Positions 43,757 through 52,858 are shown, counted from the stretch's first letter. The stretch is DNA of 64,000 nt from JADKAV01 sp963818505 (GCA_963818505.1 CAWFSJ010000005.1:1178001-1242000), one strand, 5' to 3'. The notes: generated from the letters alone by a model not told the origin. Translations and numbers: made by a program.

Positions 43757-44392
43757 GTGCGACACGCGAACCCTGCCTACGAGCGGCTACTGCAGGACTA
43801 CACCGATTACCACCTAGCGCTCGTGGTCGTCGGCGGGTTCTTCACGCTGGCGCTGCTGGGCTTCGCGGTGTTCTCGTGGGTCCGGGTCAGCCGCTCACCT
43901 CGAGGTCCCGAGCGTCGCACTCATCTAGTGTTCTCAATCGCCAGTTCCACGCTGGTCCTGCTGCTTGGCGTTGTGGTGGCGGCCAACCTCAGCAACGTCC
44001 TGAATCCCCGGCAGGGCCTGGCCTCGACAATCGGAACCCCCGGCGACCTGGGGCCGACGGCGTCTACTGAACTCACCCGATCGCTGACCGCCTGGGTTCG
44101 CTCGGGCAGCGTTGAGGTGCCGCCGCTGATCCAGGATCGGGTGGACGCCCGGCTCGCCTGGCAGGAACCCAAAGCCGTGATCAGCGTGGTTCTGCTTGTG
44201 GCGTTGGTGACGCTGAGCGTCGTGGTGTGGCGCAGCGTACTTGGGAGGTGGCGTTCCGGGAGCCGCGCGGGCTTGCCCCGAGTGGCCGCCGGCTCGCTGG
44301 CCATGCTCGCCTGTTTCGTCTTGATCCTCATGGTCATGGGCAACGTGCAAGCTTCGTACGCGCCGATCGTGATGACGCTTGTTTTCGGCTGA
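43757..44392 (+). CDS. membrane protein of unknown function
   Basis: A 211-residue protein with four hydrophobic segments (about residues 20-42, 60-80, 139-158 and 175-200) and an extracytoplasmic-looking loop between the second and third. It begins HANPAYERLLQDYTDYHLAL. A truncated paralogue of this N-terminus lies at 29816. GTG 43757 is chosen because that is where the similarity with the fragment begins. No function recognised. Confidence 0.7.
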   Translation: MRHANPAYERLLQDYTDYHLALVVVGGFFTLALLGFAVFSWVRVSRSPRGPERRTHLVFSIASSTLVLLLGVVVAANLSNVLNPRQGLASTIGTPGDLGPTASTELTRSLTAWVRSGSVEVPPLIQDRVDARLAWQEPKAVISVVLLVALVTLSVVVWRSVLGRWRSGSRAGLPRVAAGSLAMLACFVLILMVMGNVQASYAPIVMTLVFG

Positions 44393-44473
44393 GGTCCGAG
44401 GAGTGCGCCAACGCCAGCTTTGCGACGAAGGCCACACGTCGGCGGTGATCGTGCAGTTCGGAGGCTGCGAAGA

Positions 44474-44812
44474 CTATTCGCTCGGCGAGATGTTCTGTCT
44501 CAAGATCGCGGCTACTGCAGAGGAGTCGACTCCACCGGCAGCAACCCCCGAGACGATCTGGTAGGCGTCCACCTCCGCGACAGAGACGTCGAAACCGTTC
44601 GTGCGCAGGAAGATCACCGCGTAGAGCCGTCCCTTCGTTCTGTTCTCATCGGCAAGAGCTTGTGCGGACACGATGGCGGCCAGGTAGACGGCTGCGAGTC
44701 CTGCCATATCGACGTCGTCTGCCAGACACGCCAGCGCGGCGGCGGAGTCAAGTTTGGACTCCTCCAGAAGTTCCGGGGTGCCGCCGTGCCGCCGTATCCG
44801 TAGCTAATGAAC
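44474..44812 (-). pseudogene. decayed Doc/Fic-type toxin gene
   Basis: The minus-strand frame reads RHGGTPELLEESKLDSAAAL ... AGLAAVYLAAIVSAQ, ALADENRTKGRLYAVIFLRT, NGFDV ... VSGVAAGGVDSSAVAAILRQ, following the order of Doc proteins (LRDPGLLESA ... HPFxDGNKRTA ... FLxLNG). The Fic motif is damaged: the catalytic His position is Gln and GNKR is ENRT. A TAG stands in frame at the 5' side, no start codon precedes the conserved part, and no antitoxin gene is adjacent. Clearly not functional as read. Confidence 0.55.
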
Positions 44813-44829
44813 CGTTGTCCCGGAGGCGG

Positions 44830-45187
44830 GATTGCTGAGGACATCGGGTGTTTCGTCTTCCACGGCCAGGGGCAGGTGATTCTTGCGGCCGGACGATCGG
44901 CAGCGGGAGACGCAACGGGCCAGTAGTTGGCACGACCGGCTTTGGAAAGTGCTGCCCATCATGCGCATGCAGACCCAGCCGCGTGAGTGACCATCCGAAC
45001 TCGACGAGATCATCGTGGTCGCCTGAGGCTCTCGCTACCGACGAGGAGCTCGTGCGGGTCGACTTCCTGATGACGAATTCCGGCCCGAAGTTCTCGGAGC
45101 TCACCCCCTACAGCCACGGAGGCAACGCCCGCTTCACGACACAGGCCGCCGGCGAGTACCTGGCGGGCTGTGGTGAGTGGGTGCTGC
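44830..45187 (+). pseudogene. decayed C-terminal part of a TupA-like ATP-grasp protein
   Basis: Pieces in different frames line up with the TupA-like ATP-grasp family: CFVFHGQGQVILAAGRSA, then WKVLPIMRMQTQPRE and SELDEIIVVA, then ATDEELVRVDFLMTNSGPKF and SELTPYSHGGNARFTTQ. The last corresponds to the VRVDLY ... FGELTF block with the metal-binding residues. There are at least two frame changes and in-frame stops, and no N-terminal domain. Such proteins usually belong to surface-polysaccharide clusters, in keeping with the damaged glycosyltransferase genes at 51-52.8 kb. Confidence 0.5.
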
Positions 45188-45222
45188 CCGGGTGGGGTTG
45201 CCCGTGCCCCCAAACCGCCCGC

Positions 45223-45290
45223 GTTAGAGGTTGTGCTGTTGGTTAGCGAATCCACGCGTTGTTTCGCTAACCAGGACCACAACCTCTAAC
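45223..45290. repeat. 68-bp palindromic repeat, copy 4 of 7
   Basis: The centre is AATCCACGCGTTGTTT, the reverse complement of the centre in the copies at 25211 and 50173, so it is inserted in the other orientation. The right arm has the change CCAGGACCAC. It lies between the TupA-like remnant and the end of the BNR-repeat gene. Confidence 0.96.
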
Positions 45291-45344
45291 CAACGGCGGG
45301 AGCAGGCTGCTGCGTCGGGCTCTAACCGCCGCGCGGCCGCCGGC

Positions 45345-47186
45345 TCACTTGACCCGGATCGTGTAGCTCTTGGTGAAGGCGGTAAAGCTGCCGGTTGCGG
45401 GGGCCTTGGCCGAGATCTTGCACTTGCCCTTCTTCTGGGCCTTGACCTTGAACTTCTTCACCGTGCAGATCCTCTTGGTCGCGGTCTTCCACGTGATCGT
45501 CGTGCCCTGCGCGGTCTTCCTGGCGAGCTTGGCGGTCCTGCCCTTCTTCAACTTCGCGGGCGGCTTCTTCACCGTCTGCTTCTGCGGCGCGGTGGGCCTC
45601 GCCGTGACGGGAGCCGACGCAGGCCCGGTGCCCACAGTGTTGGACGCGCGCACTGTGATCTGGTAGTCGCTGCCATTCGTCAAGCCCGAGATCGTGCAAC
45701 TCGTGGCGGGTGCCTGGCACGAAGCTCCGCCCGGGGTTGCCGTGGCGGTGTAACCGGTCACCGGTGAACCGCCGTCGGGCGCCGCCGACCAGCTGACGCT
45801 CGCTTGACCATTGCCCGCAGTGGCTGCGACGCCGGTGGGTGCGCCCGGGATTGTCGCCAAGTTCGCGGTCGCGGTCCGGATGCGCGAAACCGTCGGACCG
45901 TCCTGCTGCCAGGCTGCAGTCGGGGTCCCGTCGGCGGCGGCCACGACACGCGTCTGCGGGTAGTCGTAACCCTTGGACGTATTGATGATCTTTGGGGCGG
46001 ACCACGTCTGGCCGGAGTCCCCGGAGACGGCCGCGCGCACTGTTGTCTCTTGTGCCGGCGTCTCGTGCCACACGACCGTCAAACGCTCAAGGTCGCTGGA
46101 GGCGGCGATCATCGGTTCGGAGATGCTCGATGTGGCAGGGGTGGCGTCCACGAAGGGCGCCCAAGTGAGGCCCCCATCCTTGGAACTGGCTGTCCGCGCG
46201 ACGGTGTTGCCCTGACCGTTGGTGGCCGGCCACGAGACGAGCAGGCGTTGCGCGTCGGGGGTGGCGACCAGCTCGGGTTGCCAGTTGCCGGACCACGCGG
46301 GCAGGGCGGATGGGGTGGACCAGGTCGCGCCCTTGTCCGTGCTGAAGGCAGTAGCGACGTGGTCGGAACCGTCGCCCTCGACCCAGGTGGCCACGATTCG
46401 CGAGCCGTCAGTCGACGTGACCAGGTCGGCCTGCTGGGACTGCAGACCGGCGGTGGAGAGGTTCTTCGCCTGCGACCAGCTTGCTCCGGCGTTCGTCGAT
46501 GTCGCCGAACGCAGCCGGGCGGTGGAGTCGCGCCAGGTGATGGTGACGACCTGGCCATCCGCCGAGGAGGTGATGCTGGGATAGGTGGCCTCGTCGTCGT
46601 TCGGGCCGACGATTGTGGGACCGGACCACGTGTTGGTGGTGGAGTTCCAGCTGGACACCAGGGCCATCGAGCTCGTGGGGCTGTTCTCGGTCCAGACGAC
46701 CGTGGCCTTGGTGCCGTCTGCGGATGCCGCCACCCGGGGGATCGAGTCGCTGGCACTCGAGATGAACTGTGCAGGTGCCCAAGTCAGCCCGCCGTCGGCT
46801 GACTGACGCACGCGCACGCTGAGGTTGATCGGATTGGCCTGATTCCACACTGCGGTGAGTCGCTTGCCGTCCGAGGAGCCCACGATGCTGGTGTTGCCCA
46901 ACAGCCCGGAGGTGTCCAGGTCGACCGGCGCGTTCCAGGTGGTTCCTCCGTCGGCTGTGGTGGCGACCTGCGCCCGGTAGTCGTTGCTCTTGACGAAGGT
47001 CCATATCGCGACCTGCCGCTGGCCGTCGGCGGAAGTGGTGAGCTCTGGGCTGTAGCTCGGCACGGTCTTGTCCGACAGCGTCGTGGGCTGCGGCCAGAAG
47101 GCGTCCCACGGGTCGGCCGCTGCGGCGGGTGTCACTGTGCCGGCGAACAGGGCCAAACCGAGAGCGGCTGCGGTGACGGTTCTCAT
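45345..47186 (-). CDS. secreted BNR/sialidase-like repeat protein with Fn3 domain
   Basis: A 613-residue exported protein (signal peptide about 1-23, PAAAA). Residues ~30-430 hold BNR-type propeller repeats with Asp-box motifs such as SADGGLTWAPAQ, TADGGTTWNAPV, SKDGGLTWAPF and SGDSGQTWSAP. An Fn3 domain follows (IPGAPTGVAATAGNGQASVS ... GSDYQITVRASNTVG), then a Lys-rich module with a Cys pair (KRICTVKK, KGKCKISAKAP) ending FTKSYTIRVK. Catalytic sialidase residues are not evident, so binding rather than cleavage is likely. A degraded copy of the last module lies at 52930-53119. Confidence 0.85.
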   Translation of the reverse strand: MRTVTAAALGLALFAGTVTPAAAADPWDAFWPQPTTLSDKTVPSYSPELTTSADGQRQVAIWTFVKSNDYRAQVATTADGGTTWNAPVDLDTSGLLGNTSIVGSSDGKRLTAVWNQANPINLSVRVRQSADGGLTWAPAQFISSASDSIPRVAASADGTKATVVWTENSPTSSMALVSSWNSTTNTWSGPTIVGPNDDEATYPSITSSADGQVVTITWRDSTARLRSATSTNAGASWSQAKNLSTAGLQSQQADLVTSTDGSRIVATWVEGDGSDHVATAFSTDKGATWSTPSALPAWSGNWQPELVATPDAQRLLVSWPATNGQGNTVARTASSKDGGLTWAPFVDATPATSSISEPMIAASSDLERLTVVWHETPAQETTVRAAVSGDSGQTWSAPKIINTSKGYDYPQTRVVAAADGTPTAAWQQDGPTVSRIRTATANLATIPGAPTGVAATAGNGQASVSWSAAPDGGSPVTGYTATATPGGASCQAPATSCTISGLTNGSDYQITVRASNTVGTGPASAPVTARPTAPQKQTVKKPPAKLKKGRTAKLARKTAQGTTITWKTATKRICTVKKFKVKAQKKGKCKISAKAPATGSFTAFTKSYTIRVK

Positions 47187-47326
47187 GGTGGAACGGTACG
47201 CCGGTGTCGCGCTGTGACGCGTTGGGGGTTTGGGGTCGCCCCGGCGATGCTGATCTGAGGCAACTTCGGTCGGCGGTCATTTGTGTGCGCGAACGCGGGT
47301 GCCCGCCACCTCCTCGCATCCCCGGG

Positions 47327-47944
47327 CTACTGAGACGCCAGGAGGTGGGCCAGCGACGCCTTGAGCGCGTCGATGGTCGGGGTGTCGTCTGTGCTGACCC
47401 CAATGCGGGTACGCAGCACGATGCCCAGAACGGTCGCGCGGGCGAGGTGTCGTGCCGCGCGCGTGGACTCCGCGGGCCGGGCGCTGTCCAGCAGTTCGTG
47501 CCACAGTCCGTCGAGGGCCCGCTCCACCTCGTCGAAGGCCGGTTGCTGCTGTGCCCGGATGTGCTCATCGGTCCGGGCGCCGTACAGGACCTCGTACGCG
47601 GCTTGGGCCGCGGGCGAACTGTATGCGGCGACCATCACGTCGACGTAGTCATCGATCCGTTGGTCGAGCGGGAGTCCCGCCGCCGGGGCGACGCTCAGGT
47701 CCGCGACAAGTTGGTGCCAGCCCTCAACCGCGACGCTTGCCATGAGGTCCGCCCGGTCCCGGAAGTGGAACTGCAGCGCGCCGCGGGTGAGCCCAGCCCG
47801 CTCGACGACCCGGGTCGTGGTCGTTGCGGCGTACCCGTCTTCGACCAGGCAACCGATCGCCGCCGCAAGCAGGGCAGCCCTGGTTTCGGTGCGTCGTTGC
47901 GCCTGGGTGCGCCGGGTCGGGGTCTCTGTGTGAACAGCGGGCAT
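47327..47944 (-). CDS. TetR-family regulator
   Basis: A 205-residue repressor. The DNA-binding domain covers residues ~15-65 (RTETRAALLAAAIGCLVEDG, TTTTRVVERAGLTRGALQFH). It is divergent from an amidohydrolase/hydrolase pair with a 68-bp intergenic region containing an inverted repeat at 47963-47984, so local autoregulation and control of that pair are likely. Effector unknown. Confidence 0.88.
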   Translation of the reverse strand: MPAVHTETPTRRTQAQRRTETRAALLAAAIGCLVEDGYAATTTTRVVERAGLTRGALQFHFRDRADLMASVAVEGWHQLVADLSVAPAAGLPLDQRIDDYVDVMVAAYSSPAAQAAYEVLYGARTDEHIRAQQQPAFDEVERALDGLWHELLDSARPAESTRAARHLARATVLGIVLRTRIGVSTDDTPTIDALKASLAHLLASQ

Positions 47945-47959
47945 GGTCTAAGCCTACCG

Positions 47960-47989
47960 TTGACATACATTCATGACTGTATGTAAGTT
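47960..47989 (+). promoter_or_regulatory. promoter and TetR-type operator for the amidohydrolase gene
   Basis: A consensus TTGACA (47960-47965) and a -10-like TAAGTT (47984-47989) are 18 bp apart. ACATACA-TTCATGAC-TGTATGT (47963-47984), a perfect 7-bp inverted repeat with an 8-bp spacer, covers the -35 end and spacer. It would also sit on the divergent tetR promoter. Confidence 0.75.
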
Positions 47990-48012
47990 GTGACCCACCA
48001 GAGGAGGACCTG

Positions 48013-49256
48013 ATGGCAAATGTGCTGATCGCCAACGCCCGCCTGCTCGATCCTGGTGCCGGGGAACTGCTTGCCGGCGCCTCGGTTCGGGTGGAGGGCG
48101 ACCGGATCGTCGAGGTGACCATCGACTCTGACGCGCCGCAAGTCCCCGACGACGTCGATGTGCTGGATGCGCGGGGTGCGACTGTGATGCCGGGCCTCAT
48201 CGATGCGCACGTCCATGCGGCCATCACCACTCTGGACATCCAGGCCATGGCCCGGAGGCGCGCGACGCGGATCGGGATCGAGGCTCGCGTGATCCTGGAA
48301 CGGATGCTTCGCCGGGGCTTCACCACAGTGCGCGACGCCGGTGGACTCGACATAGGGATCGCCGAGGCGCTGCAGGCGGGCCTGATCCGCGGGCCGCGCG
48401 TGTTTCGTTCCGGGCGGGTGCTCAGCCAGACCGGTGGCCACGGCGACACGGCCCTGACTGTGGAGCATCCGATGATCTGCGCCTGCCAGATCAACAGCTC
48501 GAGTTCTCTCACGTGGCTGACGGGGCGGACGCGGTTCGTCGGGCTGTCCGGGAGGAACTCAAGGGCGGTGCGCAGCAGATCAAGGTCATGGCTGGCGGTG
48601 GTGTGGCGACCCCATCGGACCCGATCGACATGGTCCAGTACACCGAGGCTGAGATACGCGCGGCCGTCGAGGAGGCGCAGGCTCGCCGGACTTACGTCTT
48701 CGCCCATGCGTACATCCCGGAAGCGATCAGCCGTGCCGTGCGCGCCGGTGTTCGTTCCATCGAGCACGGCAACCTGATCGACGACGCGTCGGCTGCGGAG
48801 ATGGCTGAGAATGGTGTGTTCCTCGTGCCCACGCTGGTCACCTACGACCAGATCGCGGAGTTCGGCCGTGCCCTCGGCTTCCCGGCGGCGAGCCTGGCCA
48901 AGTTGGACGACGTGCTCGGCGCCGGGCTGAAATCGGTGGAGACCGCGTTGTCCGCAGGTGTCCAGCTCGGATTCGGTACGGACCTGCTGGGCGAGACACA
49001 CGATGCTCAATCCAAGGAGCTCATCCTGCGCGGCCAGGTCCAATCCGCCGCCGACGTGATCCGATCGGCCACGGTGGTCAACGCCGAACTGCTGGGCCAA
49101 GCCGGACAGATCGGCGTCCTCGAAGCCGGCGCCCTCGCCGACCTGCTGGTCGTGGACGGAGATCCGTTCGCAGACCTGGGCCTTCTCACCGGTCAAGGAG
49201 AGCACCTGCAGCTGATCATGCGCGACGGCGACGTGATCGTGAACGAGCTCCCCTGA
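48013..49256 (+). pseudogene. metal-dependent amidohydrolase with a central frameshift
   Basis: Two frames make one amidohydrolase of the imidazolonepropionase/Xaa-Pro dipeptidase-like group (about 415 residues). The first (from ATG 48013, GGAGGA site) has PGLIDAHVHAA with the first two metal His residues and GFTTVRDAGG. The second, joined near 48475-48515, has the Lys in QQIKVMAGGG, His in YVFAHAY, His in IEHGNL and Asp in FGTDLLG. One missing base explains the break (…SSSSLT / VADGADAVRR…). All metal and catalytic residues are kept, so the damage is recent or a sequencing error. Substrate may be an N-acyl amide or lactone. Confidence 0.85.
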
Positions 49257-49321
49257 CGACTGGTCCGAGGGGATGGCCACCGAAGACCCACAACAGAGTT
49301 CCACCGACAAGGAGCAGAACG

Positions 49322-50101
49322 ATGAGAACTGAACGAATCACCAGCGGTGACTCCGAGATTCGTTACGACGTGCACGGCGACGGCGCGCCGACGCTGGTCC
49401 TGGTGCATGGTTGGGCCTGCCGGCGCAGCGACTGGGACGCCGTGCTGTCAGGCCTGACGCCAACGCGCACCGTCGTGGCGCTGGACCTCACCGGGCACGG
49501 GGAGTCCACCGGGGGCGAAGGTCCGTGGACCGTTGAACGGTTCGCAGCCGACGTCGTCGCCGTTCTGTCGGCGGAAGGCTGCGCCGACGTGGACCTCGTC
49601 GGCCACTCGATGGGCGCCGCCGTGTGCTTGCAGGCTTCGGCCGTCCCCGGGGTCCGGGCACGCCACTTGATCGCCCTCGACGCCCTGTGCCACCTCGACC
49701 TCTACGCCCAAGCGCCCGCGGAGGTGATCCCGATCGCTATGCAGCCCTATCGAGACGACTTCGACAACTCCGTCGCCGGGCTGGTCATGACCCTTGTCGG
49801 CAGCTCGTGTGACCCCGGACTCGCCCAACAGATCATCGCCGAGATGTGCGCCCAGGACCGCATCGTCGCACTCAACTCGCTCGAGGAGCTTCTGCGCTGG
49901 GACGTCATACGGGCGTTGGGCGACTCCCCAGTCCCCGTCGACATCCTCGCGGCCGCCGAGATCCTCGACCCTCGCGCCCGGGGCGCGCTCGAACCGCGAT
50001 GCCGCATCGCCACCAATGACCTGCCCGGGGGCCACTTCTTCCTGCGGGCAGCACCGGCCCAGACCGCCACCCTGATCAGTGAAGCGCTGGGCGGCGCATA
50101 G
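49322..50101 (+). CDS. alpha/beta-hydrolase
   Basis: A 259-residue hydrolase: oxyanion-hole motif LVHGWACRRSDW, nucleophile elbow LVGHSMGAAVC (Ser near residue 96), acid in the strand ending VDILAAAEILD and the His in LPGGHFFLRAA. ATG has an AAGGAG site and lies 65 bp after the amidohydrolase, probably in the same TetR-controlled operon. Esterase, lactonase or haloperoxidase-like activity is possible; specificity is unknown. Confidence 0.9.
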   Translation: MRTERITSGDSEIRYDVHGDGAPTLVLVHGWACRRSDWDAVLSGLTPTRTVVALDLTGHGESTGGEGPWTVERFAADVVAVLSAEGCADVDLVGHSMGAAVCLQASAVPGVRARHLIALDALCHLDLYAQAPAEVIPIAMQPYRDDFDNSVAGLVMTLVGSSCDPGLAQQIIAEMCAQDRIVALNSLEELLRWDVIRALGDSPVPVDILAAAEILDPRARGALEPRCRIATNDLPGGHFFLRAAPAQTATLISEALGGA

Positions 50102-50111
50102 GCCGGTCGGC

Positions 50112-50173
50112 CCCCGCGGTGCCCAAACCCCCCGCGGTGCCCAAACCCCCCGCGGTGCCCAAACCCCCCGCGG
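50112..50173. repeat. 18-bp tandem repeat, 3.4 units
   Basis: The unit CCCCGCGGTGCCCAAACC occurs three times without change, plus eight bases of a fourth, running directly into the left arm of the 68-bp palindrome at 50173. It lies 10 bp after the hydrolase stop. Each unit contains CCGCGG. Likely a replication-slippage product. Confidence 0.95.
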
Positions 50174-50240
50174 TTAGAGGTTGTGCTGTTGGTTAGCGAA
50201 ACAACGCGTGGATTCGCTAACCAACAGCACAACCTCTAAC
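50173..50240. repeat. 68-bp palindromic repeat, copy 5 of 7
   Basis: Identical to the copy at 25211. On its right it supplies the TAG stop of the minus-strand gene that ends at 50236, and on its left it abuts the 18-bp tandem array. Confidence 0.97.
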
Positions 50241-50949
50241 CAACCGCTCTTTTGATCTGGACGGGGGAGGTTCGGGCGGCGGATTGCCGGACGTGCTCGT
50301 TGGCGCAGAAGACGGCCCAACTGCTGCGGTGGTACGGGGTGTCGGACAGCCAGTCGGCGACCCCCGGTGGCGGCGGGGCGGCCTCGATGAGGCTCATTGT
50401 CTCGTAAGGGATCAGCGCGAGTCGGGCGAAACCGAGGTGTTCGGTGGCGAAGGCCGGCGGCACGTCTGAGTCCCACTGGGACTGTCGCAGGATCAAGTGG
50501 GGGTCGAGGTGCTTGACAGTCTGTAGGTCGCGGAACGAGTCGGGTCCGTTGAGCCGGATGTGCGGGACGTCCAGGGCTTCGAGTCCCTCGTGGGTGAACT
50601 GCTCGCCGCCGAAGTCGGGCGCGTGCACCAGCCGGCGCGGGATGCTGGCCACCAGCGGCGCGAAGTCGTCGGCCGCATCCATCTCGGCGTAGACGTCGGC
50701 GATGCTGTCCCAGGCCTCCATGTAGTGCACGAGGAACAGGCAGCGGATCGGTGCGGAATCGCGACGCCTGCGCGAGAGAGTGTTGACCGTGGCGAGCAGT
50801 TCCCGATTCGTTGTGCCCAGCGCGCCAATCTCGGAGCGCAGATCTGCGATCTCAGAGCGGTTGCTGGCAAGGTCCTGTTCCAGCGGTTGCAGCCTTCGGC
50901 TCACGTAGGCGTTGACGGCGCGGGCGATCCGATCCCGAGCAGCGGACAC
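50236..50949 (-). CDS. coiled-coil protein resembling the N-terminus of a glycosyltransferase, probably truncated
   Basis: A 237-residue protein. Residues ~18-62 form a coiled coil (LQPLEQDLASNRSEIADLRS). A domain starting IRCLFLVHYMEAWDSIADVY follows and resembles the N-terminal part of CDP-glycerol glycerophosphotransferase-like wall-polymer enzymes. No catalytic C-terminal domain is present, and the last codons before the stop (KRAVG, then TAG) come from the edge of the 68-bp repeat. GTG 50949 has an AGAAGGA site. It probably belonged to the polysaccharide cluster with the two glycosyltransferase genes upstream. Confidence 0.6.
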   Translation of the reverse strand: MSAARDRIARAVNAYVSRRLQPLEQDLASNRSEIADLRSEIGALGTTNRELLATVNTLSRRRRDSAPIRCLFLVHYMEAWDSIADVYAEMDAADDFAPLVASIPRRLVHAPDFGGEQFTHEGLEALDVPHIRLNGPDSFRDLQTVKHLDPHLILRQSQWDSDVPPAFATEHLGFARLALIPYETMSLIEAAPPPPGVADWLSDTPYHRSSWAVFCANEHVRQSAARTSPVQIKRAVG

Positions 50950-51012
50950 GGTGTTTCCTTCTGGTGGCGGATCCCCCAGTTTAGTTGACCTTCGAATTAC
51001 CGCATTTGCCGA

Positions 51013-51847
51013 TCAGCGGCGCAACTGGGCGAGCAACCGGCGGGCCTCGTGTTGCTTGGCCTCGAGCCCATCCGCGCGGGTGTGCAGTTCCTGGCCGCGT
51101 TCGTCGATGAACTTGGCCAGGAACAGCAGACTCGGATCGGCCTGCGCGCGCACCGCCATGTCGCGGACGCGCCGGTCGAAACGCACATGGGCATCGCTCT
51201 CGCCGATCACGCTGTTGGCGTCCGGGCCGATGGCGTCGGCGCGGTGGTGCCAGAAGGCCAGCACCTCGTCGATGAAGCCCACGTTGCCCGCCCGCAGCAG
51301 GCGCATGTTGAACTCCCAGTCGCTCACGGCCAGCAGGGTGGTGTCGATCGGCGCCGACCTGGTCGTGGGCTTCGCGCCGGTAGAGCAGGGAGATGGGCAC
51401 GACGTGGTTGAAGCGTTGGTGGTCGAAGTAGGTCGGCTCTTGCATCGTCGGGTGGAAGATCTCGCGCCGGGTCGGCACGTATTGCTGCCCGACCAAGCGT
51501 TCCCACACGATCTGGGTGCGGGTGGCGACGGCGAGGTCGTCGGTGGTGCGTCAGGTGCTCCACGGTCCGTGCCAGGAAGTCGGGGTGCCAGGTGTCGTCG
51601 TCGTCGTGCCACACGATGAACTGCGCCTCACCGGCCTCGATGCCGTGCTGAACCGCGGCCGGCGCGACCCACCGGGTCGGGCAGGTTGACGACGGTGGTC
51701 TCGTCGGTCGGCCCGGATGCCCGGACCGCCGTCGTTGACGATGATCAGGTTCCAGTCGGGCATGGACTGGGCCGCGATGTCGTCAAGTGCGCGCTGCAGC
51801 AGGAGCGGACGCTCGCGCGTGCGCACGACGATGTCGACGAGGGCCAT
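51013..51847 (-). pseudogene. family 2 glycosyltransferase with several frameshifts
   Basis: Pieces in three frames give a GT-A glycosyltransferase like its upstream neighbour: DIVVRTRERPLLLQRALDDI and NLIIVNDGG, then WHDDDDTWHPDFLARTVEHL with the DxD-type acidic run, then RREIFHPTMQEPTYFDHQRF, then SDWEFNMRLLRAGNVGFIDE and a coiled tail (GLEAKQHEARRLLAQL). At least three indels separate them. Its ATG overlaps the stop of the preceding gene, so the pair once formed an operon. It is not functional as read. Confidence 0.8.
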
Positions 51848-52770
51848 CAGGTGCGGTGTTCGCGCACTTGCTTACGGATCCAGTTCGGCTTGTCCTTCTC
51901 CTCGACCAGCGCGCGCAGAAGCCCGAGAATCTCGTCCTGCTGGGCCTCGATGCGGTCCAGGCGCTGGTGCAGTTCGTAGGAACGCTCGTCGATGTACTTG
52001 GCCAGGTAGAGCAGCCCACCCGGACCGTGCTGCGGCCACGTACTCACGCACGCGCCCGGTCGCGCACCCTGCGGTCGTCGCGGATGTGCAGATGCTGGCC
52101 GTCGATCACGGTGTTGCCGGCGTCGCCCCTCGCATTCTTGCGCTGGTGCCAGTACGCGAGCACCTCGTCGATGAGTCCGAAGCGGCCGGTCTGCGGCCAG
52201 GCTCAGGTTGAAGACCCAGTCGTCGACGACCTCGCAGCGCTCGTCCATCGGGCCGAGCTCGTCCCACGCGCTGCGACGGAAGACCATGCCGATCGGCACG
52301 ACGTGGTTGAAGCGCAGTAGGTCGAAGTACGTGACCTCCAGCATCGCGGGGTGGAAACCCTCGCGGCCGGTCTCGACCAGCCGGTTGCCGATCTGCTCCT
52401 CCCACACGATGTCGATGCGCGTGGCCACGGCCAGGTCGTCGGTGGCGCGCAGGTGCTCGACCGTCCGGGCCAGGAACGCTGGATGCCAGGTGTCGTCGTC
52501 GTCGTGGATCGCGATGAACTCGCCGTCGCCGGCCGCGATGCCGCGGTTAGCGGCCGCGGGGATGCCCACGGACTCGGGCAGGGCCAGCAGGGTGCAGCGG
52601 CCACCGAAGTCGCGCTCGTCGATCAGCGCCTGGGTCTGCGCAGGGTCGGTCCCGTCCTGCACCACGAACAGGTGCCAGTCGGTGAACTCCTGGCCGAGCA
52701 CGTCGTCGAGTGCGCGGGCGAGGAACAGGGGGCGGTTCTTGGTTCGGATGATCACGTTCACGGCGGGCAT
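51847..52770 (-). CDS. family 2 glycosyltransferase with an out-of-frame middle block
   Basis: An open frame of 307 residues. The start is a normal GT-A domain (NVIIRTKNRPLFLARALDDV; IAIHDDDDTWHPAFLARTVE; HVVPIGMVFRRSAWDELGP). From about 52195 to 52040 the reading frame is wrong: the expected sequence GRFGLIDEVLAYWHQRKNAR and HLHIRDDRRVRDRARA is found one frame over. The original frame then returns for YLAKYIDERSYELHQRLDRI and the coiled tail. Two compensating indels explain this. The catalytic acidic motif remains, but part of the acceptor region is scrambled. Confidence 0.75.
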   Translation of the reverse strand: MPAVNVIIRTKNRPLFLARALDDVLGQEFTDWHLFVVQDGTDPAQTQALIDERDFGGRCTLLALPESVGIPAAANRGIAAGDGEFIAIHDDDDTWHPAFLARTVEHLRATDDLAVATRIDIVWEEQIGNRLVETGREGFHPAMLEVTYFDLLRFNHVVPIGMVFRRSAWDELGPMDERCEVVDDWVFNLSLAADRPLRTHRRGARVLAPAQECEGRRRQHRDRRPASAHPRRPQGARPGACVSTWPQHGPGGLLYLAKYIDERSYELHQRLDRIEAQQDEILGLLRALVEEKDKPNWIRKQVREHRT

Positions 52771-52858
52771 AGGGGCGATTGTTCCACGGCAGGGACCGGG
52801 CTGGTGGCAGCCGCCGGGGTGTCCTGGTTGCCGGGCTCGGGGTGCGGCGGGTGAGTTG

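Noticed and set aside
45345..47186. A true sialidase
   Set aside because: Asp-box repeats are present, but the Arg triad and the Tyr/Glu nucleophile region are not evident.
50112..50173. CRISPR-like repeats
   Set aside because: Units are 18 bp and directly adjacent with no spacers, and no cas gene is present.
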